The position numbers and the translations under genes were made by a program. This document shows, piece after piece, positions 1-7,442 of a DNA stretch of 64,000 nt. Where the stretch lies: NCBI RefSeq assembly GCF_017220215.1, contig NZ_CP071130.1, positions 1 to 64,000 of the forward strand. Direction: 5' to 3'. Source of the DNA: Caballeronia sp. M1242 (GTDB lineage: Bacteria; Pseudomonadota; Gammaproteobacteria; Burkholderiales; Burkholderiaceae). The notes below the pieces were generated by a model. The model had not been told where the DNA came from. It did no database searches and was given only the letters and a program-made list of their open reading frames with translations. How positions within the stretch are numbered: the first letter of the stretch is position 1; each line of letters begins with the position of its first letter.

Positions 1-1365
1 ATGGCGACCAGGCGCGCAAAGAAGACCGACGTAGTCAGCCCCAGCTCCGCGGAACTGCGCAAGGCCGTTGAGGCCATCGCGATTCAGCCTAAGAGCGGGA
101 AAATCACGCTGCTGACGCGCAAGCTGTTCAACGTGTTGCTCGCCGTCGCCCAACAGGCGGACGAGTCCGGTGATACCTATCGCGCGCTGCTCTCCGACAT
201 AGTCGCGAATTCGGCCTTCGATTCGAACGACACGGCACTGGTCAAAGAACACTTGCGCCGCATGGTCTCGGTGCAAGTGGAGTGGAGCACGGGTACATCG
301 AGCCAGAAACCCGGCCGCAAGTGGGGCATATCCACACTCATCGCGGACGCGGAAATTCTCGAGGACCCGTCGACGCGTCGGGTTTGGGTCGAATTCTCGT
401 TTGCGCCAAAGATAAAAAAGAAGCTGCTTGACCCGGTTCAGTATGCCAGGTTGAGTCTCCAGTTCCAAAGCCAATTGCGCAGCAGCGCTGGCCTTGCGCT
501 CTACGAGATCTGCGTCCGATATCTGACGAATCCCAGCCATCTAACCATGCGCGAAACCTGGGAATGGTGGCGGCCGATCCTGTCCGGCACGCCCGATACG
601 GAGGCCGGCGATGAGGCAAAACGCGAGTACAAGTACTTCAAGCGTGACTACCTGCGCCCCGCGATTGCGGAAGTCAACGCTGTAACGAATATCTTTGTCG
701 AACTGGTGGAGCATCGCGAGGGGCGTCGCGTCGCCGAGATTCAATTTCGCGTGACCGAGCGCAAGCAGCCGATGCTTGCGTTGGACGAGCATCCGAATGT
801 TTTCGACAGCACGCTCGTCGATAGAATGGTGAAGATTGGCATTTCGCTGAAGGAGGCGCAGACGCTCTACGCCGACAGCGAGGAGAATCGCATCCGCGCC
901 GCATTGCTGATGACGGAGCAGCGCATGCGCAGCACGACCCTACCGCCGGTTCGCAGCGCAGCCGCTTTGTTCAAAGACGCTCTGAAGAAGGGCTATGCGC
1001 CGCCGGTCGAAGCCTTGCCGTCCGTTGCGAACGGCGCATCACCGCGGGCCGGTGCGCCGAGCGCCTCGGCGGCGGACGATCTGAAAGCGCGGTTGTTAGG
1101 GGAATTCTCGGCCTTCCGACGAAAAGAAGCGCGCGCGATGTATGAAGAGCAAGGTGAGGAAGAACGGGAGCTGGCACGTCAGAGTTTCGAGCAAGAACTG
1201 TTGCCGGAGCTTGGAGCGCATATGCGCGACGATTGGCGAAAGCGCGGATTGGATTCCAAGCTCGCGGAAACATCGTTCTTTGACTGGCTCGCCCGGCGGA
1301 CGTGGGGCGAGCCGACCGATGGCGACTTGCTCGCTTTTACGCTGAGCCAGTCGCGAGCGAGCTGA
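1..1365 (+). CDS. Rep_3-family replication initiator protein
   Basis: A 454-residue protein resembling the RepB/Rep_3 initiators of plasmids and secondary chromosomes, which bind origin iterons through two winged-helix domains and open the origin. Visible family features are the N-terminal stretch around residues 30-75 (KSGKITLLTRKLFNVLLAVAQ), the KWGISTLIADAEI strand near residue 107, the FAPKIKKKLL helix near 133, the ALYEICVRYL helix near 166, and the YFKRDYLRPAIAEVN recognition helix near 212. The C-terminal 170 residues are less conserved and probably do replicon-specific work. The ATG is the first base of the window, so no ribosome binding site can be checked. It converges with parB, 31 bp away. 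Being next to parAB and parS supports a chromid or megaplasmid initiator. Family assignment is confident; the exact name is not. Confidence 0.9.
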   Translation: MATRRAKKTDVVSPSSAELRKAVEAIAIQPKSGKITLLTRKLFNVLLAVAQQADESGDTYRALLSDIVANSAFDSNDTALVKEHLRRMVSVQVEWSTGTSSQKPGRKWGISTLIADAEILEDPSTRRVWVEFSFAPKIKKKLLDPVQYARLSLQFQSQLRSSAGLALYEICVRYLTNPSHLTMRETWEWWRPILSGTPDTEAGDEAKREYKYFKRDYLRPAIAEVNAVTNIFVELVEHREGRRVAEIQFRVTERKQPMLALDEHPNVFDSTLVDRMVKIGISLKEAQTLYADSEENRIRAALLMTEQRMRSTTLPPVRSAAALFKDALKKGYAPPVEALPSVANGASPRAGAPSASAADDLKARLLGEFSAFRRKEARAMYEEQGEEERELARQSFEQELLPELGAHMRDDWRKRGLDSKLAETSFFDWLARRTWGEPTDGDLLAFTLSQSRAS

Positions 1366-1396
1366 CGAGGCGGCGCGCCCCGTCAGCTGCGCACCG

Positions 1397-2461
1397 TTAA
1401 TTCTGCGTGTTGGCCCGTTCCAACATCGTCTCAATCTGATGCAGCAACTCGTCGCGTTTCTCCCGCGACAAGCCCCGCAGTCTCAACTCAAGCCGGTCTT
1501 CCCCATAAGATTTCAGATCCCCGACTGCAACGCCGTCCAGCTTAACCTCCAGGCGTTGCGCGTACCGTTGGCGACCGAGCGGCTTCGGTGCCTCTTGCGC
1601 ACTGGCGCGCCCCTTCACGATATCGGCGACCTGGCGAGTGCTTAGGTCGTCCGACGTAATCTTATTGATGAGCCTAAGCGTCGCGTCGCTCCCACGCGCA
1701 GCGTGATAGCGCGAGACCTGGTACGCCATATTCGAACCGAACCGGTCCGGCCGGGCCACCATCTCCTGCATCACGTTTTCGGGGAGCTTCGCGATAGACA
1801 GCGCGACCGCGATTGTCGATTCGTCGAGCCCAAGATGTTCGGCTAGTTCGCGTTGGCTTTGAAAGTGTTGCTCGTCGAGGAACCGACGCCACACGACCGC
1901 GTTGTCGAAGACGGTCTGCGAATCGCGCTGCACGTTGAGGTCGTAGCCGAGCTTGTAACTCTCGATGCCGATCGGCAAGTCCACGACGACTGCCTTGACC
2001 GTCTCCTTGTTGGCCTCCTTGAGCGCCCGCACGCGCCGGCCGCCGTCGCTCACGAAGAACATGCCAGGTTCATCGTAGTCAGGAATGACGTGGATGGCTT
2101 GCTGTTGACCCTGTTTCGCCAGGTTCACTGCGAGTTCGGCGATCGAGGCCTTCAGATAGAAGTGCCGTGGGTTGAACGGGCTAGGCTTGATTGCCTTAAG
2201 CGGCAAATCAATGACCTGCCCTGCCGTGTATCGATTCGCTCGTCGCCAAGCTCGATACGGCTCGGATTCGTGTACTGCATCATTGTCGGATCGCTCCTCG
2301 GAGGCGAATGCGCTCGACCGGCCATTGGCTGCGGCTTGCGACACCTGCTGTAGGTCGACGATGCCGTCAATCGCGTTGAGTCGATCGAGCGCGGTTCTCT
2401 TCTCGCTGCTCGTGGTATCGGGACGGGCTTTGAAGCCCTTTGCGAACTGCGACGGTTTCAT
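1397..2461 (-). CDS. parB: ParB-family centromere-binding partition protein
   Basis: A 354-residue ParB. The ParB/Srx domain begins near residue 80 (LPLKAIKPSPFNPRHFYL), with the CTPase-associated motif seen here as SDGGRRVRALKEAN near residue 139. The central helix-turn-helix follows (QRELAEHLGLDESTIAVALSIAKLP, residues about 200-225), then a short C-terminal dimerisation region. It should load at parS and spread along the DNA, partnering the ParA encoded just upstream on the same strand. The gap to parA is 24 bp and holds one complete parS palindrome. The AAAGGA ribosome binding site overlaps the inner half of that palindrome, so bound ParB could affect its own translation start or transcription. 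Length and domain order are normal for a replicon-borne ParB. Confidence 0.95.
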   Translation of the reverse strand: MKPSQFAKGFKARPDTTSSEKRTALDRLNAIDGIVDLQQVSQAAANGRSSAFASEERSDNDAVHESEPYRAWRRANRYTAGQVIDLPLKAIKPSPFNPRHFYLKASIAELAVNLAKQGQQQAIHVIPDYDEPGMFFVSDGGRRVRALKEANKETVKAVVVDLPIGIESYKLGYDLNVQRDSQTVFDNAVVWRRFLDEQHFQSQRELAEHLGLDESTIAVALSIAKLPENVMQEMVARPDRFGSNMAYQVSRYHAARGSDATLRLINKITSDDLSTRQVADIVKGRASAQEAPKPLGRQRYAQRLEVKLDGVAVGDLKSYGEDRLELRLRGLSREKRDELLHQIETMLERANTQN

Positions 2462-2469
2462 TCCGGGTC

Positions 2470-2485
2470 CTTTATGCGCATAAAG
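2470..2485. promoter_or_regulatory. parS: parS-like palindrome between parA and parB
   Basis: The perfect 16-bp palindrome CTTTATGCGCATAAAG fills most of the 24-bp parA-parB gap. Identical copies lie at 3247-3262 and 3289-3304. The motif resembles the parS sites reported for secondary replicons of Burkholderia. Its inner TAAAG, read on the minus strand, forms part of the parB ribosome binding site. Confidence 0.85.
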
Positions 2486-3148
2486 TCAGGCGACGATGGC
2501 CAGGATCTCGTCGGCACACGCGCGGATCTCGGCCGCTGCGAGCCGTGAGCCGCGATCTGTCATTTGCAGCACAGTCTGACCGAGCGCCATGGCTTGTTTG
2601 TAGCACTCACGCGTCGGGATCTGCGTCTTCAGCAGCGGAAAGCCGAGCTCTTCAAGTGCGACTTTTAATTCGCGCGTCAGCATGCGTTTCTCTTCGGTCT
2701 TGTTGAGCAGGAACACCGCGCGTAGGTCTTCGTTCATGACCTGCGCTTGCTGCACCAGCTTGACGAGCCCGACGCTCGACCAGTAATCAGCGGGCGAGGA
2801 CGACGTCGGAATGACTGCGATGCTTGCGGCTAAGAGCACCACGCCCGACACCTTCTCCGTAATCGACGGCGGACAATCCACGACGATGATGTCGTAGTCG
2901 TTGATGAACTTCCTGATCTCGCGGTGGATCTGGCCGCCCGCCTCCGAAAGATTCACCACCGGAAACAAAATGCCGGACGCGTCTTCCGAGGCGGCGCTTG
3001 ACCAATGAATAAGCGTGTTCTGGCCATCAGCGTCGACGACGAGCACGCGCTTGTTCTTTTCATGGAAGGCCGCGCCTAGGTGCATCGCTATTGTGCTTTT
3101 GCCGACACCGCCCTTCTGTTGCGTGATCGCTATGATTTCCGCCGCCAC
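2486..3148 (-). CDS. parA: ParA-family partition ATPase
   Basis: A 220-residue Walker-type ParA ATPase. The deviant Walker A motif is QQKGGVGKSTIAMH near residue 10, the Walker A' motif is VLVVDADGQ near residue 36, and Walker B is IIVVDCPP near residue 87. There is no N-terminal helix-turn-helix, so this is a short (type Ib-like or chromosomal) ParA that probably does not act as a repressor itself. It uses ATP-dependent nonspecific DNA binding to move ParB-parS complexes. It is the first gene of the parA-parB pair, and the AT-rich stretch upstream (3149-3245) should hold its promoter. The direct repeat AGCGATA at 3185-3191 and 3203-3209 lies there and might be an operator. Confidence 0.95.
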   Translation of the reverse strand: MAAEIIAITQQKGGVGKSTIAMHLGAAFHEKNKRVLVVDADGQNTLIHWSSAASEDASGILFPVVNLSEAGGQIHREIRKFINDYDIIVVDCPPSITEKVSGVVLLAASIAVIPTSSSPADYWSSVGLVKLVQQAQVMNEDLRAVFLLNKTEEKRMLTRELKVALEELGFPLLKTQIPTRECYKQAMALGQTVLQMTDRGSRLAAAEIRACADEILAIVA

Positions 3149-3244
3149 GTTTCGCTCCGAAAATGTACGCTTGGAATTCTACATAGCGATAGAGTTTTTT
3201 CCAGCGATATTGGACGTAATACTACGCGTTAGCTGAACGGATAA

Positions 3245-3264
3245 GGCTTTATGCGCATAAAGCC
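3245..3264. promoter_or_regulatory. parS: parS-like palindrome upstream of parA
   Basis: A perfect 20-bp palindrome, GGCTTTATGCGCATAAAGCC, the longest of the four parS-like sites in the window. It lies about 100 bp upstream of parA and its centre is 42 bp (four helical turns) from the next copy. Otherwise 3149-3390 holds AT-rich sequence and probable promoters, and no gene. Confidence 0.88.
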
Positions 3265-3288
3265 CCTTTCCGGCGCAGCGGCGGTGTG

Positions 3289-3304
3289 CTTTATGCGCAT
3301 AAAG
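3289..3304. promoter_or_regulatory. parS: parS-like palindrome, second copy upstream of parA
   Basis: A perfect CTTTATGCGCATAAAG, on the same helical face as the copy at 3245-3264 (centre to centre 42 bp). It lies 87 bp before the start of the acetyltransferase gene, so ParB bound here may also affect that promoter. Confidence 0.88.
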
Positions 3305-3390
3305 TCTTGCGCGCCAGATCATCCGCCTGGCGTTGGGCAGTATTGGAAAATCGCCTATGCTTACCGCTCACGTACTTGGCGAGGGTTGCC

Positions 3391-5817
3391 ATGACAGTCC
3401 GTAACCTCGACACTCTTTTCGCCCCGCAGTCAATTGCGGTCATAGGCGCCTCCTCACGCGCGGGCAGCATCGGTGAGATGGTATGGAAACGGGCAACGTC
3501 GTGTGGATTCGCCGGCCCTGTCTGGCCCGTGAATCCGCGTTACACATTACTGGAGGGACAACGCGTCTTTCCAGACGTCGACAGTCTTCCTGATGCGCCG
3601 AGCGTCGCGGTATTGTGTACACGGCCCGAGACTTGGCCCTCGCTGATTGAAGCTCTCGGTCGGCGAGGAACGAAGGCGGCGGTCATTATCGGCGAGGCGC
3701 ACGGGAGCCGCTCCGCTGCGTCGAATGAGCCATCGGTCGGTTCATCACAGTTCGACTGGACAACTGGCACGCTGGCTGCCGCCCGCCCGCATTTGCTCCG
3801 CGTCGTTGGGCCGGCGAGCCTTTGCGTCATGACGCCTTCAATCGGCGCCTGTCTCGGTGCGCCGGTGTGCGACGTGAAGTCGGGCGGAGTCGCATGGGTG
3901 TCTGCATCCAACGCGCTGACGAATGGCGTCTTGGGATGGGCCCGCGCTCGCGGCCTCGGCTTCTCGAGAATCGTGGCCCTTGGGGACGAAGCCGATGTTG
4001 ACGCCGGGGACGTCGTCGACTTCCTGGCGAGCGACGCGTCGACGCGCGCAATTCTGCTCGCCATCGAGACGATAAGCGCAGCGCGAAAGTTCATGTCCGC
4101 TGCGCGTGCGGCCGCGCGAAACAAGCCCGTGCTCGTGCTGCGCACCGGTCACGACGACCCGTTCGATCGCCTGTACGGTGCTGCGTTCAGGCGCGCGGGG
4201 CTAGTGCGCGTCGACTCACTCGACGACCTTCTCGACGAAATCGAGACCCTCGGCGTAGGCCGCGTCGCCGCTAGCGACGTGGCGACCGTCGTCACGAGCG
4301 ATCGCGGCGTCGCGGCGCTCGCGAAAGACGCATTCGGCGCGGCGGGAGGGGGGCTCGCCCCCTTTCCTGGGGCTGCACGGGACGCCGTTGCGATCGCATT
4401 ACCGAAAGCGGAAGGGAGCAATCCACTGCTGCTCGGCGACGACGCGGCAGCGAACGACTTCGGTGAAGCCCTCCGGACGCTCGCACCGTACCGCGAGACC
4501 GGGACGGTATTCGTCGTGCATGCGCCGACGCACAGCGCACCGGTCGCGGACGTTGCGCGCACGCTGATCGCGGAGCGTCAGCATAGCTATCGCGGTCTGC
4601 TTGCGTGCTTCTTCGGATGCATCGATGCGGCGACGCGCGATGATCTTCACGCAGCAGGGATTCCCGTGCATACGACGCCGCATCGACTAGCGCGCGGCTT
4701 CGCGCGACTGGTCGATTTCCGGCACGGCCGTGAACTGCTCATGCAGACGCCGGACGGCTTACCCGCAGACGTGCCGAAAGACATCGACGATGCGCAGCAG
4801 GAAGTCCGCGAGGCGCTGGCGAACGGCACGACCGAGTTGAGTGGGGCGCGCGCATCGCGCATTCTCGTTCGCTTTGGCATCGCCGTGACGCCGGGCCCTT
4901 GCGGTGCACAGTCCAGCGACGGAGTCGAAATACAAACGCGCCTTCTCAATCATCGCGTCTTTGGCCCTGTGTTCGAGTTCCGGGCAGAGGGCGCGCTCGG
5001 GCTCGCGGATGCGCTTCATGAATTCTCGCTGCCGCCGCTGAATCCGGTACTCGCTCGCGATCTGATCGCACGCTCGCCGCGCTCACGGGAGTTGCCGGGC
5101 GACATGCTGCTTCACGCGCTCACCGCGTTGTCGCAACTGGTCTGTTATGTCGAGGAAATCGTCGCACTCCGGCTGACGTTGAAGGTGACGCGCGACTCAG
5201 TTGCCGTGCACGAGCCGCAACTCACGTTGGGCGCGCACCGCAAGCCGCTTGCGATCGTCCCGTATCCGCGCGCGATGGAAGAGACGCTCGACTGGCGCGG
5301 CATGCGCATCACCGTGCGCCCCATTCGACCGGAAGACGAAGACGCGCATCGGGCATTCGTTGCTGCGAACACGGCGGAAGACTTGCGACTGCGCTTCTTC
5401 GGCGCAGTGCGCAGCTTCGATCATTCGCAACTCGCGCGAATGACGCAGATTGACTACGACCGCGAGATGGCGCTCATCGTGACCCGAACGAATGCAGACG
5501 GCGCGTCCGAGACGCTTGCTGTCGCACGCGCCATCGCCGACCCGGACAACGAGACGGCCGAGTTCGCGCTCGCCGCGCGCTCCGACATGAAAGGGCAGGG
5601 CCTAGGCTCGCTGCTGCTCACGCGAATCATCGATTATGAGAGAAAGCGCGGCACGCGATGGATGATCGGCGAAGCCCTGCGGGAGAACGCGGGCATGATC
5701 GGGCTGGCGCGCAAGCTCGGTTTCGAACTGACGCGCACCGACGACCCGGGCGTCGTCGGTTTCAGGATGCGGCTCGGCGAGACACCGGCACAACCGCCGT
5801 CCGTCGCGCGCAGTTAG
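3391..5817 (+). CDS. Pat-like CoA-ligase-family/GNAT protein acetyltransferase
   Basis: An 808-residue multidomain protein. Residues about 5-130 form an NAD/CoA-binding Rossmann domain (FAPQSIAVIGASSRAGSIG). A succinyl-CoA-ligase-like region follows to about residue 440. Next comes an ATP-grasp-like segment ending VFGPVFEFRAEG ... LPPLNPVLARDLI. The C-terminal 170 residues are a GNAT domain with the acetyl-CoA loop MKGQGLGSLLL. Pat enzymes of this build acetylate lysines of target enzymes such as acetyl-CoA synthetase. The ATP-grasp segment jumps from GIAVTPGP almost directly to VFGPV, lacking roughly 80 residues that include the ATP-binding lysine strand, so ligase activity is unlikely. The ATG at 3391 is preceded by GAGGG; an upstream GTG would run through the parS copies and is rejected. 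Its stop overlaps the converging H-NS-like gene by four bases. Confidence 0.8.
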   Translation: MTVRNLDTLFAPQSIAVIGASSRAGSIGEMVWKRATSCGFAGPVWPVNPRYTLLEGQRVFPDVDSLPDAPSVAVLCTRPETWPSLIEALGRRGTKAAVIIGEAHGSRSAASNEPSVGSSQFDWTTGTLAAARPHLLRVVGPASLCVMTPSIGACLGAPVCDVKSGGVAWVSASNALTNGVLGWARARGLGFSRIVALGDEADVDAGDVVDFLASDASTRAILLAIETISAARKFMSAARAAARNKPVLVLRTGHDDPFDRLYGAAFRRAGLVRVDSLDDLLDEIETLGVGRVAASDVATVVTSDRGVAALAKDAFGAAGGGLAPFPGAARDAVAIALPKAEGSNPLLLGDDAAANDFGEALRTLAPYRETGTVFVVHAPTHSAPVADVARTLIAERQHSYRGLLACFFGCIDAATRDDLHAAGIPVHTTPHRLARGFARLVDFRHGRELLMQTPDGLPADVPKDIDDAQQEVREALANGTTELSGARASRILVRFGIAVTPGPCGAQSSDGVEIQTRLLNHRVFGPVFEFRAEGALGLADALHEFSLPPLNPVLARDLIARSPRSRELPGDMLLHALTALSQLVCYVEEIVALRLTLKVTRDSVAVHEPQLTLGAHRKPLAIVPYPRAMEETLDWRGMRITVRPIRPEDEDAHRAFVAANTAEDLRLRFFGAVRSFDHSQLARMTQIDYDREMALIVTRTNADGASETLAVARAIADPDNETAEFALAARSDMKGQGLGSLLLTRIIDYERKRGTRWMIGEALRENAGMIGLARKLGFELTRTDDPGVVGFRMRLGETPAQPPSVARS

Positions 5818-6359
5818 GCGCCGATCTTCGAGAGCGCGTCGTCAATTTGTTCGCGCGATAGCGACAGTTCGTTCAGCAATGCTTCGGCATACGAAGCGCC
5901 GGTTTCGCGCTCGAGCCGCGCGATAGTGAGTGCGCAGCGCGCGGCGTCCTTCGGCGTCGCGATGAACGCCTTCACGGAATGTCCCGCCGTGAACGCTTCG
6001 AAGAGCGGCGTGCGAATCTCGTCGGGCAACGCGCGCGACGTCCACTGGTACGGCTTGCCGTTGTACGTCAGTTGCGGCGGCAGCGTGCGCTCTTTCTTCG
6101 CAGCGGGGATCAGGCCGTAGGTGCGCGCCGCTTCGCCGATCTGCTCGGGCGAGAAGAGTTCGTCCGGGCTAATGTCGAACTGCGCGATGTGCGCTTCGAT
6201 GGCCTGCATGGCGGCGGCGCGATCGTCGCGTTTTTTCTGCGCGCGGGCGACGATGTCACGCAGTTCATCGGCCTCGTCGGTCGTGATGGTGAAGCTCGCT
6301 TGTTTTTGTTGAAGCTCGGAAAAGCGCAGGAACTCGGAATCGGAGAGAAGTTTCGCCAT
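5814..6359 (-). CDS. Putative H-NS-like nucleoid-associated protein
   Basis: A 181-residue basic/acidic helical protein. The N-terminal 65 residues are predicted coiled coil (FSELQQKQASFTI, ELRDIVARAQKKR) and lead into IEAHIAQFDISPDELFSPEQIG, which resembles the linker of Burkholderia H-NS-family proteins. A short segment near residue 95 (LTYNGKPYQWTSRALP) could correspond to the H-NS DNA-binding loop, although the usual TWxGxGRxP core is not present. The last 70 residues are of unknown type. If the assignment is right it would bind AT-rich DNA and silence genes. A gene of this type beside the replication origin region could help organise it. The family call rests on weak similarity; it could be an unrelated conserved hypothetical protein. 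Confidence 0.45.
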   Translation of the reverse strand: MAKLLSDSEFLRFSELQQKQASFTITTDEADELRDIVARAQKKRDDRAAAMQAIEAHIAQFDISPDELFSPEQIGEAARTYGLIPAAKKERTLPPQLTYNGKPYQWTSRALPDEIRTPLFEAFTAGHSVKAFIATPKDAARCALTIARLERETGASYAEALLNELSLSREQIDDALSKIGA

Positions 6360-6447
6360 GGATGATGCGTCGAGATAGGCACGGCGGCTCGCAATGGGCA
6401 GCCGCTAATTTGAGAGGGCCGCCATTCTAACGTGATCCGCGCGGGGT

Positions 6448-7248
6448 TCAGACGCGTGACATCGAAAGCGCGGCCGCGGCATCTCTCAGCAGCGAGGTGA
6501 CTTCCTCGATGGACGGCGCCACGTACTCGTCGATCCGCCGCATGTACGGGCACGTCAGCGCCGCGATCGCTTGCCCGGACGGACCGAGCAGCGGGAACGT
6601 CACGTCCGTGATGCCGAAGGTTTGCTGACTCTCCTTCTTCGAGAAGCCTGCTTTCCGAATTCGTCGGTAATCGGCGTCGAGCACGCTGCGGTCAATCGGC
6701 AATTCCCCTTTGACTTTCGTATGCTCGGCCAACATGTGGTCGCGCTGTTCGTCGGTCTGAAAAGCCAATATCACGCGGCCCGATCCTGTGTCGATCAATC
6801 CGACGCGCGAGCCGAGACGCACGGAAATGCCCCAGGCGCCCGGGCCGTCCACCTGCGCGATGACGAGCAAGTTGCCGCGGTCATAGACGGCGAGATGCAC
6901 CGATTGCTCCGCGGCGTCGGCGAAACGCTGCATGACGGGCAACGCCTCTGCGATCAGCCGGTTCATCGGCGGATGGCGGTGCGCGAGCGCGTACAGCTTG
7001 AGGCTCAACGAGTAGCGGTCGCCTTCGGGCGAGCGCACGACGTACTGGCGCGCAACCAGCCGCTCGAGCATGCGATACATCTCGCTCGCGTTGCGCCCGA
7101 GCAGCTTCGTGATTTCCGCACGCGTGAGTCCCGACTTCTGCTCGGCCAGCAATTCAAGAATGTCCAGTCCCTTGTCGAGGGCAGGCGCGCGATATCGGTC
7201 GGCATCGTTGTCTTCCGCGTCCACGGCAGTTGGCGTCTGTCGGTTCAT
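6448..7248 (-). CDS. IclR-family transcriptional regulator of the sugar-oxidation operon
   Basis: A 266-residue IclR protein. An N-terminal winged helix-turn-helix (ALDKGLDILELLAE, then LTRAEITKLLGRNASEMYRMLERL, about residues 20-70) is followed by an effector-binding domain (MQRFADAAEQSVHLAVYDRG, RLGSRVGLIDTGSGRVILAF, KKESQQTFGITDVTFPLLGPSGQAIAALT). It is divergently transcribed from the aldo/keto reductase operon, with a palindrome in the shared gap, so it probably controls that operon in response to a sugar or sugar acid. The ATG at 7248 gives the usual IclR length. An in-frame upstream extension of 59 codons lacks similarity and would cover the operator, so it is not used. There is no clear ribosome binding site at either start. 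Confidence 0.88.
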   Translation of the reverse strand: MNRQTPTAVDAEDNDADRYRAPALDKGLDILELLAEQKSGLTRAEITKLLGRNASEMYRMLERLVARQYVVRSPEGDRYSLSLKLYALAHRHPPMNRLIAEALPVMQRFADAAEQSVHLAVYDRGNLLVIAQVDGPGAWGISVRLGSRVGLIDTGSGRVILAFQTDEQRDHMLAEHTKVKGELPIDRSVLDADYRRIRKAGFSKKESQQTFGITDVTFPLLGPSGQAIAALTCPYMRRIDEYVAPSIEEVTSLLRDAAAALSMSRV

Positions 7249-7320
7249 GTTTCGGCGTGCGTCGGGGCGGCCGGCCACGGTGCTTAGGGAATACACCGAC
7301 CGCTTGTTGCCGCGCCATCC

Positions 7321-7368
7321 TTGACTTGGTTTTGTGCGTCTATGAATAATACGTTCATTAATGAATGT
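7321..7368 (+). promoter_or_regulatory. Candidate promoter and IclR operator before the aldo/keto reductase gene
   Basis: TTGACT at 7321-7326 and AATAAT at 7345-7350 are separated by 18 bp and could be -35 and -10 boxes reading rightward. Directly after them lies the palindrome TTCATTAATGAA (7354-7365), extendable to 18 bp with one mismatched pair (7351-7368), a normal size and place for an IclR operator. The link to the neighbouring regulator is inference. Confidence 0.55.
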
Positions 7369-7442
7369 TTTGCCACCCCGAGCGTTAGATCCGCCAACCG
7401 CTCGATCCGCAGTCCATCGCATCAACTCTCCGAGGCTTGCAG

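Noticed and set aside
3286..3390. GTG start extending the Pat-like protein by 35 residues through the parS sites
   Set aside because: The added residues lack family similarity and cover parS; the ATG at 3391 has GAGGG before it and begins with the conserved N-terminus.
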